DNA of 64,000 nt from Aedoeadaptatus coli (GCF_900343085.1 NZ_OPYI01000008.1:48273-112272); one strand, 5' to 3'; positions 35,901-43,980 are shown, numbered from the stretch's first letter. Numbers and translations are program-made. The notes: generated by a model from the sequence alone, not told the origin.

Positions 35901-37002
35901 GGTCAGAGAACTTAACGATTATCACCACGCCCACGATGCCTATTTAAACGCGGCCATTGCGATTAATCTGTTGGCCCTCTACCCTTACATGGCGGACGAT
36001 TTCGTCTACGGCGAATTCAGGTATAAGAAAAAACCGCAAGCGGAAAAGGCGACCTATGAGAAACTTCGGCAATGGAATCTGATTAAGCGCTTCGGAGAAA
36101 AGCAGCTGTTCACGCCGGATCACGAAGACTGCTGGAACAAAGAACGCGACATCAAAACGATAAAAAAAGTCATGGGCTACAGGCAGGTAAATGTAGTAAA
36201 GAAGGCGGAAGAACGGACGGGTATGCTTTTTAAAGAGACGATCAACGGCAAGACGAATAAAGGCAGCAGAATACCGATAAAAAAAGATCTGGATCCGAGT
36301 AAATATGGCGGTTACATTGAAGAAAAGATGGCTTATTATGCAGTAATAAGTTACGAAGATAAGAAGAAAAAACCTGGAAAAACCATCGTAGGTATTTCCA
36401 TTATGGACAAAAAGGAATTTGAGTATGATTCGATTTCTTATCTGGGAAAATTAGGATTTTCAAATCCCGTGGTCCAGATAATCCTAAAGAATTACAGCTT
36501 AATCGCTTATCCTGATGGGAGAAGACGTTACATTACCGGAGCTACAAAAACAACGAAGGGTAAAGTTGAACTTCAAAAAGCAAATCAAATCGCTATGGAA
36601 CAAGATTTGGTAAACTTCATCTATCACTTGAAAAACTACGATGAAATAAGCCATCCGGAAAGTTACGCTTTTGTCCAATCACATACAGATTATTTTGACC
36701 GACTGTTTGATTCAATTGAACATTATACTCGCCGTTTCCTGGACGCAGAAACGAATATCAATCGTTTGAGAAGAATCTACGAGGAGGAAAAGAAGAAAGA
36801 TCCCGTTGATATAGAAGCGTTGGTAGCGTCCTTTATAGAATTGTTAAAACTAACATCAGCAGGCGCACCAGCCGATTTTATATTTATGGGAGAAGCTATT
36901 TCAAGGAGAAGATATAACTCCATGACAGGCCTGTTTGACGGTCAAGTGATCTACCAGTCCCTAACCGGGCTCTATGAAACCAGAATGAGATTCGAGGATT
37001 AG
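32923..37002 (+). CDS. cas9: Cas9 endonuclease, type II-A
   Basis: 1,359 residues starting at GTG 32923 (AAGGAGG at 32910-32916). RuvC-I is YTIGLDIGTDSVGWAV with Asp12. An Arg-rich bridge helix lies at about 65-95 and the REC lobe at about 95-730. RuvC-II is IVIEMARENQ with Glu780, the HNH domain YDEDHIIPQSF with His858, and RuvC-III HHAHDAYLNA with Asp1005. The C-terminal PAM-interacting domain contains SRRRYNS with Arg1328 and Arg1330, aligning with Arg1333 and Arg1335 of S. pyogenes Cas9, followed by the shared QSLTGLYETR. All catalytic residues are kept, so the enzyme should be active. A guide-directed double-strand DNA cleaver, it also selects PAM-bearing spacers during adaptation. Confidence 0.97.
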   Translation: MEKKTNYTIGLDIGTDSVGWAVVKDDLELVKKRMKVLGNTETNYIKKNLWGSLLFESGQTAKDRRLKRVARRRYERRRNRLTELQKIFAPAIDEVDENFFFRLNESFLVPEDKAFSKNPIFGTLGEDKTYYKTYPTIYHLRQHLADSEEKADVRLIYLALAHMIKYRGHFLIEGKLDTEHIAINENLEQFFESYNALFSEEPIELRKEELIAIENILREKNSRTVKEKRITSFLKDIGRANKQSPMMAFITLIVGKKAKFKAAFNLEEEISLNLTDDSYDENLEILLNTIGSDFADLFDHAQRVYNAVELAGILSGDVKNTHAKLSAQMVAMYERHKEQLKEYKSFIKANLPDQYDMTFVAPKDAQKKDLKGYAGYIDGNMSQDSFYKFVKDQLKEVPGSEKFLDSIEKEDFLRKQRSFYNGVIPNQVHLAEMEAILDRQENYYPWLKENREKIISLLTFRIPYYVGPLADGQSEFAWLERKSDEKIKPWNFSDVVDLDRSAEKFIEQLIGRDTYLPDEYVLPKKSLIYQKYMVFNELTKIAYLDERQKRMNLSSVEKKEIFETLFKKRSKVTEKQLVKFFENYLQIDNPTIFGIEDAFNADYSTYVELAKVPGMKSMMDDPDNEDLMEEIVKILTVFEDRKMRRKQLEKYKERLSPEQIKELAKKHYTGWGRLSKKLLVGIRDKETQKTILDYLVEDDNHSGGRQHLNRNLMQLINDDRLSFKKTIAELQMIDPSADLYAQVQEIAGSPAIKKGILLGLKIVDEIIRVMGEKPENIVIEMARENQTTARGKALSKRREAKIKEGLAALGSSLLKENLPGNADLSQRKIYLYYTQNGKDIYLDEPLDFDRLSQYDEDHIIPQSFTVDNSLDNLVLTNSSQNRGNKKDDVPSLEVVNRQLAYWRSLKDAGLMTQRKFDNLTKAMRGGLTDKDRERFIQRQLVETRQITKNVAKLLDMRLNDKKDEAGNKIRETNIVLLKSAMASEFRKMFRLYKVRELNDYHHAHDAYLNAAIAINLLALYPYMADDFVYGEFRYKKKPQAEKATYEKLRQWNLIKRFGEKQLFTPDHEDCWNKERDIKTIKKVMGYRQVNVVKKAEERTGMLFKETINGKTNKGSRIPIKKDLDPSKYGGYIEEKMAYYAVISYEDKKKKPGKTIVGISIMDKKEFEYDSISYLGKLGFSNPVVQIILKNYSLIAYPDGRRRYITGATKTTKGKVELQKANQIAMEQDLVNFIYHLKNYDEISHPESYAFVQSHTDYFDRLFDSIEHYTRRFLDAETNINRLRRIYEEEKKKDPVDIEALVASFIELLKLTSAGAPADFIFMGEAISRRRYNSMTGLFDGQVIYQSLTGLYETRMRFED

Positions 37003-37003
37003 T

Positions 37004-37870
37004 ATGGGATTTCGAACCGTTGTAGTAAACACCCACGCAAAACTTTCTTACAGAAACAATCACTTGGTATTTACAAGTGCAGAGAAAACAGAGGTCATTC
37101 ACCTGTCGGAGATCGACGCACTGATCGTTCAAACCACCGATGTGAGCATCACTTCCATGCTGATTAAGCGGTTAATAGACGAAAAAATAGTGGTTTTGCT
37201 CTGTGACGAAAAAGCATTGCCTCACTGCATGATCACGGATTTATACGGCCGCTTCGACAACACTCTTCAACTCAAACGGCAGATCGCCTGGGATGATGAT
37301 CGAAAAGCAGTGCTCGGAAAGGCGATCATTGCGGAAAAAATCCGCAATCAGGCGGACCTGTTGATAAAATCGGAATTTCGCGAAAAGGGAAAACGCCTTA
37401 TCGACATGATCGGCGAACTGGAAGAAGGCGATCCGAGCAATGTAGAGGCGCACGCGGCCAGAACTTACTTCAACACACTTTTCGGAAATCAGTTTACAAG
37501 AAGTGACGATACGGATATTAATGCAGGGCTGAATTATGGCTATAGCCTGCTTCTGGCGACCTTTGCCCGGGAGATTGTTTTGAACGGATGCCTGACACAA
37601 TTGGGCATCATTCACGGCAATCAATTTAATCAATACAACTTGGCCAGCGATTTTATGGAGCCCTTTCGGCCGGCTGTTGACGAAATTGTCTACACGAATC
37701 GAGAAGATAATTTTAGGCAACTGAAGCGGAAACTTCTGGAAATCTTTAATCGTACGTGGTTCTACAAGCGGCAGTACATGTATCTAACAAACATCGTTTC
37801 CGATTACACCCGTTGCCTGATTAAAATTCTAAATGGAGAAAATGGGGAATTTCCTCATTTCAATCTATGA
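37004..37870 (+). CDS. cas1: Cas1 integrase
   Basis: 288 residues, the usual type II length. The metal-binding triad is visible as Glu148 (VEAHAARTYF), His204 (GIIHGNQFNQ) and Glu219 (DFMEPFRP). It forms the spacer-integrating complex with Cas2. It starts one base after the cas9 stop and overlaps cas2 by four bases (ATGA), so the four cas genes form one operon. Confidence 0.96.
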   Translation: MGFRTVVVNTHAKLSYRNNHLVFTSAEKTEVIHLSEIDALIVQTTDVSITSMLIKRLIDEKIVVLLCDEKALPHCMITDLYGRFDNTLQLKRQIAWDDDRKAVLGKAIIAEKIRNQADLLIKSEFREKGKRLIDMIGELEEGDPSNVEAHAARTYFNTLFGNQFTRSDDTDINAGLNYGYSLLLATFAREIVLNGCLTQLGIIHGNQFNQYNLASDFMEPFRPAVDEIVYTNREDNFRQLKRKLLEIFNRTWFYKRQYMYLTNIVSDYTRCLIKILNGENGEFPHFNL

Positions 37871-38205
37871 GTTACCGATATATGCGATTACTTGTACTAT
37901 TCGACCTGCCTACGACCACCCCGGAGGACTTGAAGGAATACCGTCGCTTTCGTAAATTTCTAATCAACGAAGGATTTATCATGTACCAATATTCCGTCTA
38001 CAGCAAGTTATTTTTAAACAACACATCGAAGGAAGCCATGGTCGAGCGCATCCGCAGAAACGCGCCGAAAAAAGGATCCGTCAGTTTGTTGAGCATCACG
38101 GAAAAGCAGTTTGCAAAAATACAATTGATTGTCGGGCAAAAAGATTGCAGCGTCGCCAACACGGACGCGCGAATTGTCATATTGGGAGACGATGATGAAG
38201 CTTAA
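37867..38205 (+). CDS. cas2: Cas2
   Basis: 112 residues with the ferredoxin-like fold start MRLLVLFDLPTTT, where the Asp after LLVLF is the conserved one, and MYQYSVYSKLFLN. It is the structural partner of Cas1 in spacer integration. It is coupled at both ends: its start overlaps cas1 and its end overlaps csn2 by 11 bases. Confidence 0.95.
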   Translation: MSYRYMRLLVLFDLPTTTPEDLKEYRRFRKFLINEGFIMYQYSVYSKLFLNNTSKEAMVERIRRNAPKKGSVSLLSITEKQFAKIQLIVGQKDCSVANTDARIVILGDDDEA

Positions 38206-38857
38206 TTATCCTTTCTTTGACGAACCCATTGAACTTGGACCGATGACCGTATTGTCCATCGAGGAAATTCACGTATTTCGCAGGTTTGTAGAGGAATTCT
38301 ACACCTATGACGAGGACAGCCGAATCAAGCTTTTTGACGATGATCTAAACAATCGATCGAAAATAAACGTGAAAATCATCGGCGACGTATTGGAACACGA
38401 TCCGTCCTCGACCACGGTCCTAAAACATATCTATGAGGATCTTACCGCGCAATTGAACGGCATGCCGGAAAAGCGAATGGAGTTGGAACGCCTGACTTTG
38501 CAAGTGGCGGATCTGCTTCAACAAGAGCTGCTTGAGCACGAGCTACACCTCACCATGGAAGAGGCGAGTCCGGAAAAGCTCTATAAAGCATTTGGCATAA
38601 AAATAGAGGTAAATGCCGGCGCTTTCTATCAAAAAATTTATGAGATCGTCGACATTTACCACTACCTGGATAAAAGGAACATCCTGGTATTTGTAAATAC
38701 ATTGGCGTATCTGGATGCAGGGGAGATCAAAAGTTTGCGGGAATACATGGCATTGAGTCGAGTGCAAGCCCTATTTATTGAACCTGCATCGCAAAGCAAA
38801 CATGCCGACTACTACCTGGATAGCGACTTCTATTTGCATAAAAATGTGATAAAATAG
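38195..38857 (+). CDS. csn2: Csn2 adaptation protein
   Basis: 220 residues from ATG 38195 (ATG 38192 is equally possible), the same length as the S. pyogenes protein. MKLNYPFFDEPIELG, FDVN/HDPSSTTVLK, LIFVN-like ILVFVNTLAYL and LFIEP-like ALFIEPASQ all match the short Csn2 form. Csn2 forms a tetrameric ring around DNA ends and is required for adaptation in type II-A systems. Its presence defines the subtype. Confidence 0.94.
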   Translation: MKLNYPFFDEPIELGPMTVLSIEEIHVFRRFVEEFYTYDEDSRIKLFDDDLNNRSKINVKIIGDVLEHDPSSTTVLKHIYEDLTAQLNGMPEKRMELERLTLQVADLLQQELLEHELHLTMEEASPEKLYKAFGIKIEVNAGAFYQKIYEIVDIYHYLDKRNILVFVNTLAYLDAGEIKSLREYMALSRVQALFIEPASQSKHADYYLDSDFYLHKNVIK

Positions 38858-38933
38858 GGTTATTATGAGACAAGGATTCTATTCAAAACGAGAGTGTGCA
38901 AAGCGAGTGGCAGAGGATAAAACCGGTTCCGAG
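38858..38933 (+). promoter_or_regulatory. CRISPR leader
   Basis: 76 bases between csn2 and the first repeat, ending CCGAG directly at the repeat, similar to the CTACGAG-type anchor that Cas1-Cas2 reads in type II-A loci. It contains TTCTATTCAAAAC (38877-38889), a 13-base match to the tracrRNA anti-repeat. No clear -10/-35 pair is seen, so the array may be read through from the cas operon or from a promoter inside csn2. Confidence 0.7.
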
Positions 38934-39826
38934 GTTTTAGAGCCATGTAGTTTTGAATAGGACCAAAACTTGACTATCGCTGGTGCGGTGAAAATTGTGT
39001 TTTAGAGCCATGTAGTTTTGAATAGGACCAAAACCCGGATCGGCGAGATCCGGAGCGCGAAGAAGTTTTAGAGCCATGTAGTTTTGAATAGGACCAAAAC
39101 TCAGTGCCTCTTTTTCCCGTGTCCCTGCTGGTTTTAGAGCCATGTAGTTTTGAATAGGACCAAAACGCGGGGACCCCGACCCCGCCTCGTAGCCGTGTTT
39201 TAGAGCCATGTAGTTTTGAATAGGACCAAAACTATAAATAATGTTGATGCCGATTCATATGAGTTTTAGAGCCATGTAGTTTTGAATAGGACCAAAACCT
39301 AATCCTGTTTCATCTGCTCCTTCTTCTTGTTTTAGAGCCATGTAGTTTTGAATAGGACCAAAACCCGTATCACCACCCGCATCACAGGATCCCCGTTTTA
39401 GAGCCATGTAGTTTTGAATAGGACCAAAACTTCTAGTAAGAACAAACTAATTCTTAGGGTGTTTTAGAGCCATGTAGTTTTGAATAGGACCAAAACCTAA
39501 TCCTGTTTCATCTGCTCCTTCTTCTTGTTTTAGAGCCATGTAGTTTTGAATAGGACCAAAACCCGTATCACCACCCGCATCACAGGATCCCCGTTTTAGA
39601 GCCATGTAGTTTTGAATAGGACCAAAACTGGTTATGCAGAATAAATTGCGTCAAGCAAGTTTTAGAGCCATGTAGTTTTGAATAGGACCAAAACTGGTCC
39701 ACGCATGTCATCACCCCCTTAAAGGTTTTAGAGCCATGTAGTTTTGAATAGGACCAAAACAAGGTCTGTGCCATAAAAGATGAGCAAATGGTTTTAGAGC
39801 CATGTAGTTTTGAATAGGACCAAAAC
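38934..39826 (+). CRISPR. Type II-A CRISPR array, 14 repeats and 13 spacers
   Basis: All 14 repeats are 36 bases, identical by eye, starting GTTTTAGAGCCATG and ending GAATAGGACCAAAAC. Repeat starts are 38934, 38999, 39065, 39131, 39197, 39263, 39329, 39395, 39461, 39527, 39593, 39659, 39725 and 39791. Spacers are 30 bases except the first, which is 29. Spacers 9 and 10 are exact copies of 6 and 7, so there are 11 distinct spacers. The last repeat shows no decay. The repeat pairs with the adjacent tracrRNA, and the leader side next to csn2 is the growing end. Confidence 0.98.
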
Positions 39827-39948
39827 ATTGTGCCGGCTCCGTCTCGCCCTGCCAAACACGTGGATTGAAATCACAAATATACATTACCGGAAGTGAAACA
39901 CACCCATCCCTCGCGCGCACAAGAATGAAAAGTTACCGGGAGGCTCAC

Positions 39949-40611
39949 ATGAAAAGATTCCTTTTACTTATCCTGGCCATGTCCATGGCTTTTTCGGTCG
40001 CTTGCACGAAGGTCGGCACAAATGAAGAGGAAAAGACAGAACAAATTTATCCGCCCATGGTCAAGGTGGCGGGCGTCGTTTACGTGGACACGGGCTATGA
40101 AAATGCCATGGCGACCTGCGGCACGGCGGACGGCGAAATAAAAACCGCCGTGGACGGGAGGGAGATGCCCGCAAATGACGATGAATCGAATTTCGGCACG
40201 GGCTACGACTACCAATTTTGGGAAAAGGGCTATATGAATGTTCGCCTGAACAATCGGTGGATTTTATTTAAGGATTTGAATCTCAAGAACGACGGCGATG
40301 GGATTCCGGCGTGGGTCGCTCATTTTACGGCGAGGGTCATCAAGGCGGAGGAAGATTCCCTTCTCGTCGAGGTGACGGACGTGGACGATGGGTTTTATTT
40401 TAAGAAGCAAATGACAAAGCCCGTTTCTCTGTCCATTGAAAATTTGGATCACGGGAAGGACGGATTTGTCAGCACGGATGGACTTGAGGGGAAGACGGTG
40501 GAGGTTTATTTCGGTGGCGAAATAAAAAATGCGGAGCCGGAAAGTTCCGTGCCCATCCGGCTTGAAACCATCTATAAAATCCATGTAAAGGAAGGCAATG
40601 GGGGGAAATAA
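39949..40611 (+). CDS. Putative lipoprotein
   Basis: 220 residues from ATG 39949 (GGGAGG at 39938-39943). An N-terminal signal MKRFLLLILAMSMAFSVAC ends in a lipobox cysteine at residue 19, so the protein should be lipid-anchored outside the membrane. The mature part is acidic, with beta-strand-like segments (KTVEVYFGGEIKNAEP, DGFVSTDGLEGKTVEVYF) reminiscent of small OB-like or DUF3221-type domains. I do not recognise a family with certainty. It lies between the array and a decayed repeat, with no co-directional partner. Confidence 0.7.
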   Translation: MKRFLLLILAMSMAFSVACTKVGTNEEEKTEQIYPPMVKVAGVVYVDTGYENAMATCGTADGEIKTAVDGREMPANDDESNFGTGYDYQFWEKGYMNVRLNNRWILFKDLNLKNDGDGIPAWVAHFTARVIKAEEDSLLVEVTDVDDGFYFKKQMTKPVSLSIENLDHGKDGFVSTDGLEGKTVEVYFGGEIKNAEPESSVPIRLETIYKIHVKEGNGGK

Positions 40612-40664
40612 ACTTTCCGGTCGGGAGAAAAGGCGGTCGATGACGTTTGACATGTCGGCAGCGA

Positions 40665-40697
40665 TTCAGGGCCGGTTGTTTTGAATGGGACCAAAAC
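40665..40697 (+). repeat. Degenerate CRISPR repeat outside the array
   Basis: TTGTTTTGAATGGGACCAAAAC matches the second half of the array repeat with few differences, and the preceding TCAGGGCCG matches TTAGAGCCA with gaps. It stands alone, same strand, 840 bases beyond the last array repeat. A former distal end of the array or a repeat relic is the simplest reading. Confidence 0.75.
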
Positions 40698-40821
40698 CCA
40701 TCATTTACAGACGTGATTCGGCCTCATCTTTCGGTTTTGTTTATGGTATAGTTACAAGAACACAATCAATAGAATCCCGCGGCATTTGCCATTTGAAAGG
40801 GGATAGAAGGGAAGAGATTTC

Positions 40822-41274
40822 ATGATCGGAAGAATTTTTCACGTGGGCCTCACGGTATCTGATTTGGATCGATCCGTCGTTTTTTATCGCGATGTTCTCG
40901 GCCTTGAGTTTCAGGGGGAGATGATCATGACCGGGGCTGCCACCGACGCGTTGTTTCAAAAGAAAAATTGCAAGGTGAGGCTGGCCTATTTAAACGGTTC
41001 CCGCCACGTGGAAGCGCCGCCGGTGGAGCTGATTCAGTTTGTCGGCGATCCATCGGCGAAGGGAGAGCCGGATATGTTTGCGCCTTCCATTTCGGAGCTG
41101 TGCTTTTATACCGATGCCATTGACGCCGTTTACGAAAGGCTTCTTGCAAAAGGCATGGAATGTTTGTCGCCGCCCATGGCCTTCGATTTTACGGACCAAG
41201 GCTTCGGCAAAAGCAAAGCGTTTTATTTTAAAGATCCCGACGGGATTATTTTAGAGATGATGCAGCCTCTTTAG
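40822..41274 (+). CDS. VOC-family (glyoxalase-like) protein
   Basis: 150 residues with two beta-alpha-beta-beta-beta units: GRIFHVGLTVSDLDRSVVFYRDVLGLEF at the start and ISELCFYTDAIDAVYERLLAKGME in the middle, ending DPDGIILEMMQP. Likely metal ligands are His8, Glu in VELIQF, and Glu in ILEMMQ. Members include glyoxalase I and many dioxygenase-like enzymes, and the substrate is not predictable. It is a single gene with its own terminator. A TATAGT element at about 40747 may be the -10. Confidence 0.78.
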   Translation: MIGRIFHVGLTVSDLDRSVVFYRDVLGLEFQGEMIMTGAATDALFQKKNCKVRLAYLNGSRHVEAPPVELIQFVGDPSAKGEPDMFAPSISELCFYTDAIDAVYERLLAKGMECLSPPMAFDFTDQGFGKSKAFYFKDPDGIILEMMQPL

Positions 41275-41283
41275 GCGATTGAG

Positions 41284-41306
41284 CGAGCCTTCGGGCTCGT
41301 TTTTTT
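41284..41306 (+). terminator. Terminator after the VOC gene
   Basis: CGAGCC-TTC-GGGCTCG stem with a TTC loop, followed by seven T. Confidence 0.88.
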
Positions 41307-41419
41307 GTGCCGTCTTGCCGTCGCTCTCCTTGAATTTTCCTTGTCTTTATTGAAAATTTATATTAGAATATCGAGGACTACACATTTTTTTAATTAATAA
41401 ATAAAGAGAAGGAGTGACT

Positions 41420-42607
41420 ATGAAGACGCACAATCGTTGGGTGGTTCTCGCCGCCTGCGTGGTGATCAATTTGTGTCTCGGGGCCGGTTACGCGTGGAGC
41501 GTGTTTCAGGGGCCTTTGGTGGAGATGTTTGGTTTCACGCCGGCGCAGGCGACGATCGCTTTCAGTATTTCTTTCGGCATGGGTCCCGTAGGGATGATTT
41601 TATTCGGGCCGCTTCAGGATAAGAAGGGGCCGCGGCGGATTACTTTCGTCGGCGGTTTGCTGTATGGTTTAGGTTTTATCTTAACTTCGTTTATGACGAG
41701 TCTGGGCTGGCTCTACCTGTCTTACGGTTTGGTGGCCGGGGCGGGAATCGGCATGGCCTACGGCTGCACCACGGCGACAACGGTGGCCTTGTTTCCCGAC
41801 AAACGGGGCCTCGCCAGCGGGCTGAATGCGGCGGGCTTCGGCTCCGGTGCCGTGGTATTCGCGCCCATTGCGGCGGCGTTGATTCGCTCCTTCGGCGTCT
41901 TGCACGCGTTCCGCTACCTGGGCATCGCCATTTTGATCATTATTTGCGCCGCATCCCTTCTTTTAGTGGGACCGAAAGAGAAGCAGGCGCAAGGGGTGAT
42001 TCCCGAAGGCGACAAGCGCCCCTCGGAAATGCTTCGCATGGGCCGCTTCTGGATTTTGTGGGTGATTTATGCCATCGGCGGCATCAGCGGCATGATGATT
42101 ATCGGTCACGCCTCGCCCATTTCTCAAGAGCACATCGGCTATCCCCTGGCCATGGCCACGGCGGTGGTTTCCATCGTGAGCCTTTCCAACACCTTGGGCC
42201 GCATTTTCTGGGGCTCCATGTCCGACCGCTTCGGTCGCTACCCGGTGGTAAGCATGATGTTTGCCGTATCCACCGTGGGCATGCTGCTCATGTATTTAAA
42301 CATTTCGCCGGTGGTCTCCGTATCGGGCATTGTGCTCATCGCCCTGTGCTACGGCGGTTTCCTCGGCATTTTCCCGGGGATTACCGTGGAAAACTGGGGC
42401 GCCACCTTTAACGGCAGCAATTACGGCTACATGTTTGCCGCCGTGGGTATCGCCGCGGTCATCGGCCCCGTCCTCGCCGCTTCGGCGAAGCAGGCCAATG
42501 CCGGGGACTACGGCCCCGCCTTCTTTATCGCGGCGGCGCTGAACATCGTGGGCCTGGCTCTTATGCTCGGTTTTCAAAAGTTTCAAAAGAAAAAAGCAAG
42601 TAAATAA
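41420..42607 (+). CDS. MFS transporter, OFA (oxalate:formate antiporter) type
   Basis: 395 residues with about 12 hydrophobic helices. It starts MKTHNRWVVLAACVVINLCLGAGYAWSVFQGPL, the signature opening of the OFA family, and has FGPLQDKKGPRR between helices 2 and 3 and a central loop at about residues 195-205. ATG 41420 is chosen for spacing to AAGGAG. OFA members exchange carboxylates such as oxalate and formate, but many have unknown substrates, so only an organic-anion carrier is suggested. It is convergent with pyrC. Confidence 0.85.
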   Translation: MKTHNRWVVLAACVVINLCLGAGYAWSVFQGPLVEMFGFTPAQATIAFSISFGMGPVGMILFGPLQDKKGPRRITFVGGLLYGLGFILTSFMTSLGWLYLSYGLVAGAGIGMAYGCTTATTVALFPDKRGLASGLNAAGFGSGAVVFAPIAAALIRSFGVLHAFRYLGIAILIIICAASLLLVGPKEKQAQGVIPEGDKRPSEMLRMGRFWILWVIYAIGGISGMMIIGHASPISQEHIGYPLAMATAVVSIVSLSNTLGRIFWGSMSDRFGRYPVVSMMFAVSTVGMLLMYLNISPVVSVSGIVLIALCYGGFLGIFPGITVENWGATFNGSNYGYMFAAVGIAAVIGPVLAASAKQANAGDYGPAFFIAAALNIVGLALMLGFQKFQKKKASK

Positions 42608-42611
42608 AAAA

Positions 42612-42632
42612 AGGTGTGCGTTGCGCACACCT
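42612..42632 (-). terminator. Terminator serving pyrC (minus strand)
   Basis: Perfect 9-bp stem AGGTGTGCG/CGCACACCT with a TTG loop. The A-run on the left gives a U-run for minus-strand transcripts. Confidence 0.8.
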
Positions 42633-42642
42633 CGGCTTCAGC

Positions 42643-42674
42643 AAACCTCGGATTTCATTCGGGGTTTGTTTTTT
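42643..42674 (+). terminator. Terminator serving the OFA transporter
   Basis: AAACCTCG pairs with CGGGGTTT (one G-T pair), followed by a T-run on the + strand. Confidence 0.7.
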
Positions 42675-43896
42675 ATTCAAATTCATGGTATTTGCCTTTC
42701 ACGCAAATGCCTTTTATTTTTCCCTTAAACGTCTTTCCGATCAGGGGAGAATTGTGGCTTTTGCCGCGGAAGAAGGCCTCGTCTACCGCGGTTTCGCCTT
42801 CGGGATCGAAGAGCACGAATTCGCCGCCGGCGACGCCTTTGTGGGGCAGCTTGTAAAAGTCCGCCGGGATTTTCGTCATGGCGGCGATAAGGTCTTCCAA
42901 TGTGCATTTATCCTTCAGCACCAGCTCCGTGTAGAGAAGCACGAAGGCGGTCTCGAGACCCGTAATGCCCGAAGGGGCGTCTTTCAGGGGCCTGTTTTTC
43001 TCCTCCGTTGTGTGAGGCGCGTGGTCCGTGGCGATGCAGAAGTTTTCGTGGCCGATAAATTTCGCAAGATCCGATGCGTCCTCCGCCGTGCGCAGAGGCG
43101 GATTCATTTTCGCCAAGGTGCCGTAAGTCTTCACGTCCTCCCCGGTCATGGTCAGGTGGTGGGGCGTGATCTCGCCGAGCACATTCGCTCCGGATTCGGC
43201 AAAGGCGGCCACAAGGCGGGCGGTGAGGGCGCAGGAGATGTGTTGAATGTCAAGTTTCGCTCCCAGGTAATGGGCCAGGGAAAGGTCCCGGGCCGAGAGG
43301 CTGTATTCCGCCATGGCGTCGGCGCCTTTAAGGCCGAAGGCGGGGGCAAAGCGGCTGTCCACCCCCGGATTTTTCACATAGGCGGGATCTTCTTCGTGAA
43401 GGCTCACGGGCAGATCCAAGGCCTTGGCCCGAAGGAGGCCTTCTTTTAACAGGTCCATATTATCCACGGGAAAGCCGTCGTCGGAAAAGCCCACGGCCCC
43501 CAGTCGCGCCGCCTCTTCCATGTCCACGAGCACTTCGCCCTTCAGGTCCTTCGTCAAAGCGCTCACAGTGTAAGCGTAAAGGGGCAAACTTTTCGCCCGG
43601 GCGTAGAAATCTGCGATGATATCTCCCGTCATGACGGGTTTCGTGTTGGCCATGGCGAGAATGTGGCCGTAGCCGCCGTGTAGGGCCGCCGCGGCGCCGG
43701 TGTCCAAGGTTTCTTTTTCTGTAAAGCCCGGGTCCCTCAAGTGCACGTGCACATCCACAAAGGCGGGAAAGGCCATGAGGCCCGCGCCGTCGACGGTTTT
43801 ATCCGCGCCTTCCACGGGGACGATGAGGGTGGCGGTTTCGTATCGCCGGGACACGGGATCGATGATGCGAACATTTTTTACGGTAAGTGTAGCCAT
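42673..43896 (-). CDS. pyrC: Dihydroorotase
   Basis: 407 residues starting at 43896 (AGGAGG precedes on the minus strand), since the longer upstream frame lacks a ribosome site. Zinc motif DVHVHLRDPGFTEKE (about residues 58-72), the type I GFSDDGFPV loop, His in HEEDPAY and QHISCALTA, and Asp in IATDHAPHT are all present. It cyclises carbamoyl-aspartate to dihydroorotate in pyrimidine synthesis. No other pyr gene is adjacent, so the pathway genes are dispersed. Its 5' end faces the serine dehydratase operon divergently, 84 bases apart. Confidence 0.92.
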   Translation of the reverse strand: MATLTVKNVRIIDPVSRRYETATLIVPVEGADKTVDGAGLMAFPAFVDVHVHLRDPGFTEKETLDTGAAAALHGGYGHILAMANTKPVMTGDIIADFYARAKSLPLYAYTVSALTKDLKGEVLVDMEEAARLGAVGFSDDGFPVDNMDLLKEGLLRAKALDLPVSLHEEDPAYVKNPGVDSRFAPAFGLKGADAMAEYSLSARDLSLAHYLGAKLDIQHISCALTARLVAAFAESGANVLGEITPHHLTMTGEDVKTYGTLAKMNPPLRTAEDASDLAKFIGHENFCIATDHAPHTTEEKNRPLKDAPSGITGLETAFVLLYTELVLKDKCTLEDLIAAMTKIPADFYKLPHKGVAGGEFVLFDPEGETAVDEAFFRGKSHNSPLIGKTFKGKIKGICVKGKYHEFE

Positions 43897-43980
43897 GGCT
43901 CCTCCTAACGACGGAAACAATTCTGTGATAGAATACAATTGCAAACGGGGTATGAATAAAGTAATGAATAGAGGTGGATT

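Noticed and set aside
38937..39920. Minus-strand ORFs of 69-91 codons with repeated GPIQNYMALK-like and FWSYSKLHGSKT-like units
   Set aside because: They are translations of the CRISPR repeats and spacers. The periodicity is that of the array.
42616..43449. Plus-strand frame of 277 codons across pyrC
   Set aside because: It is antisense to a clearly recognised dihydroorotase, with a low-complexity Gly/Arg/His composition typical of shadows in GC-rich DNA.
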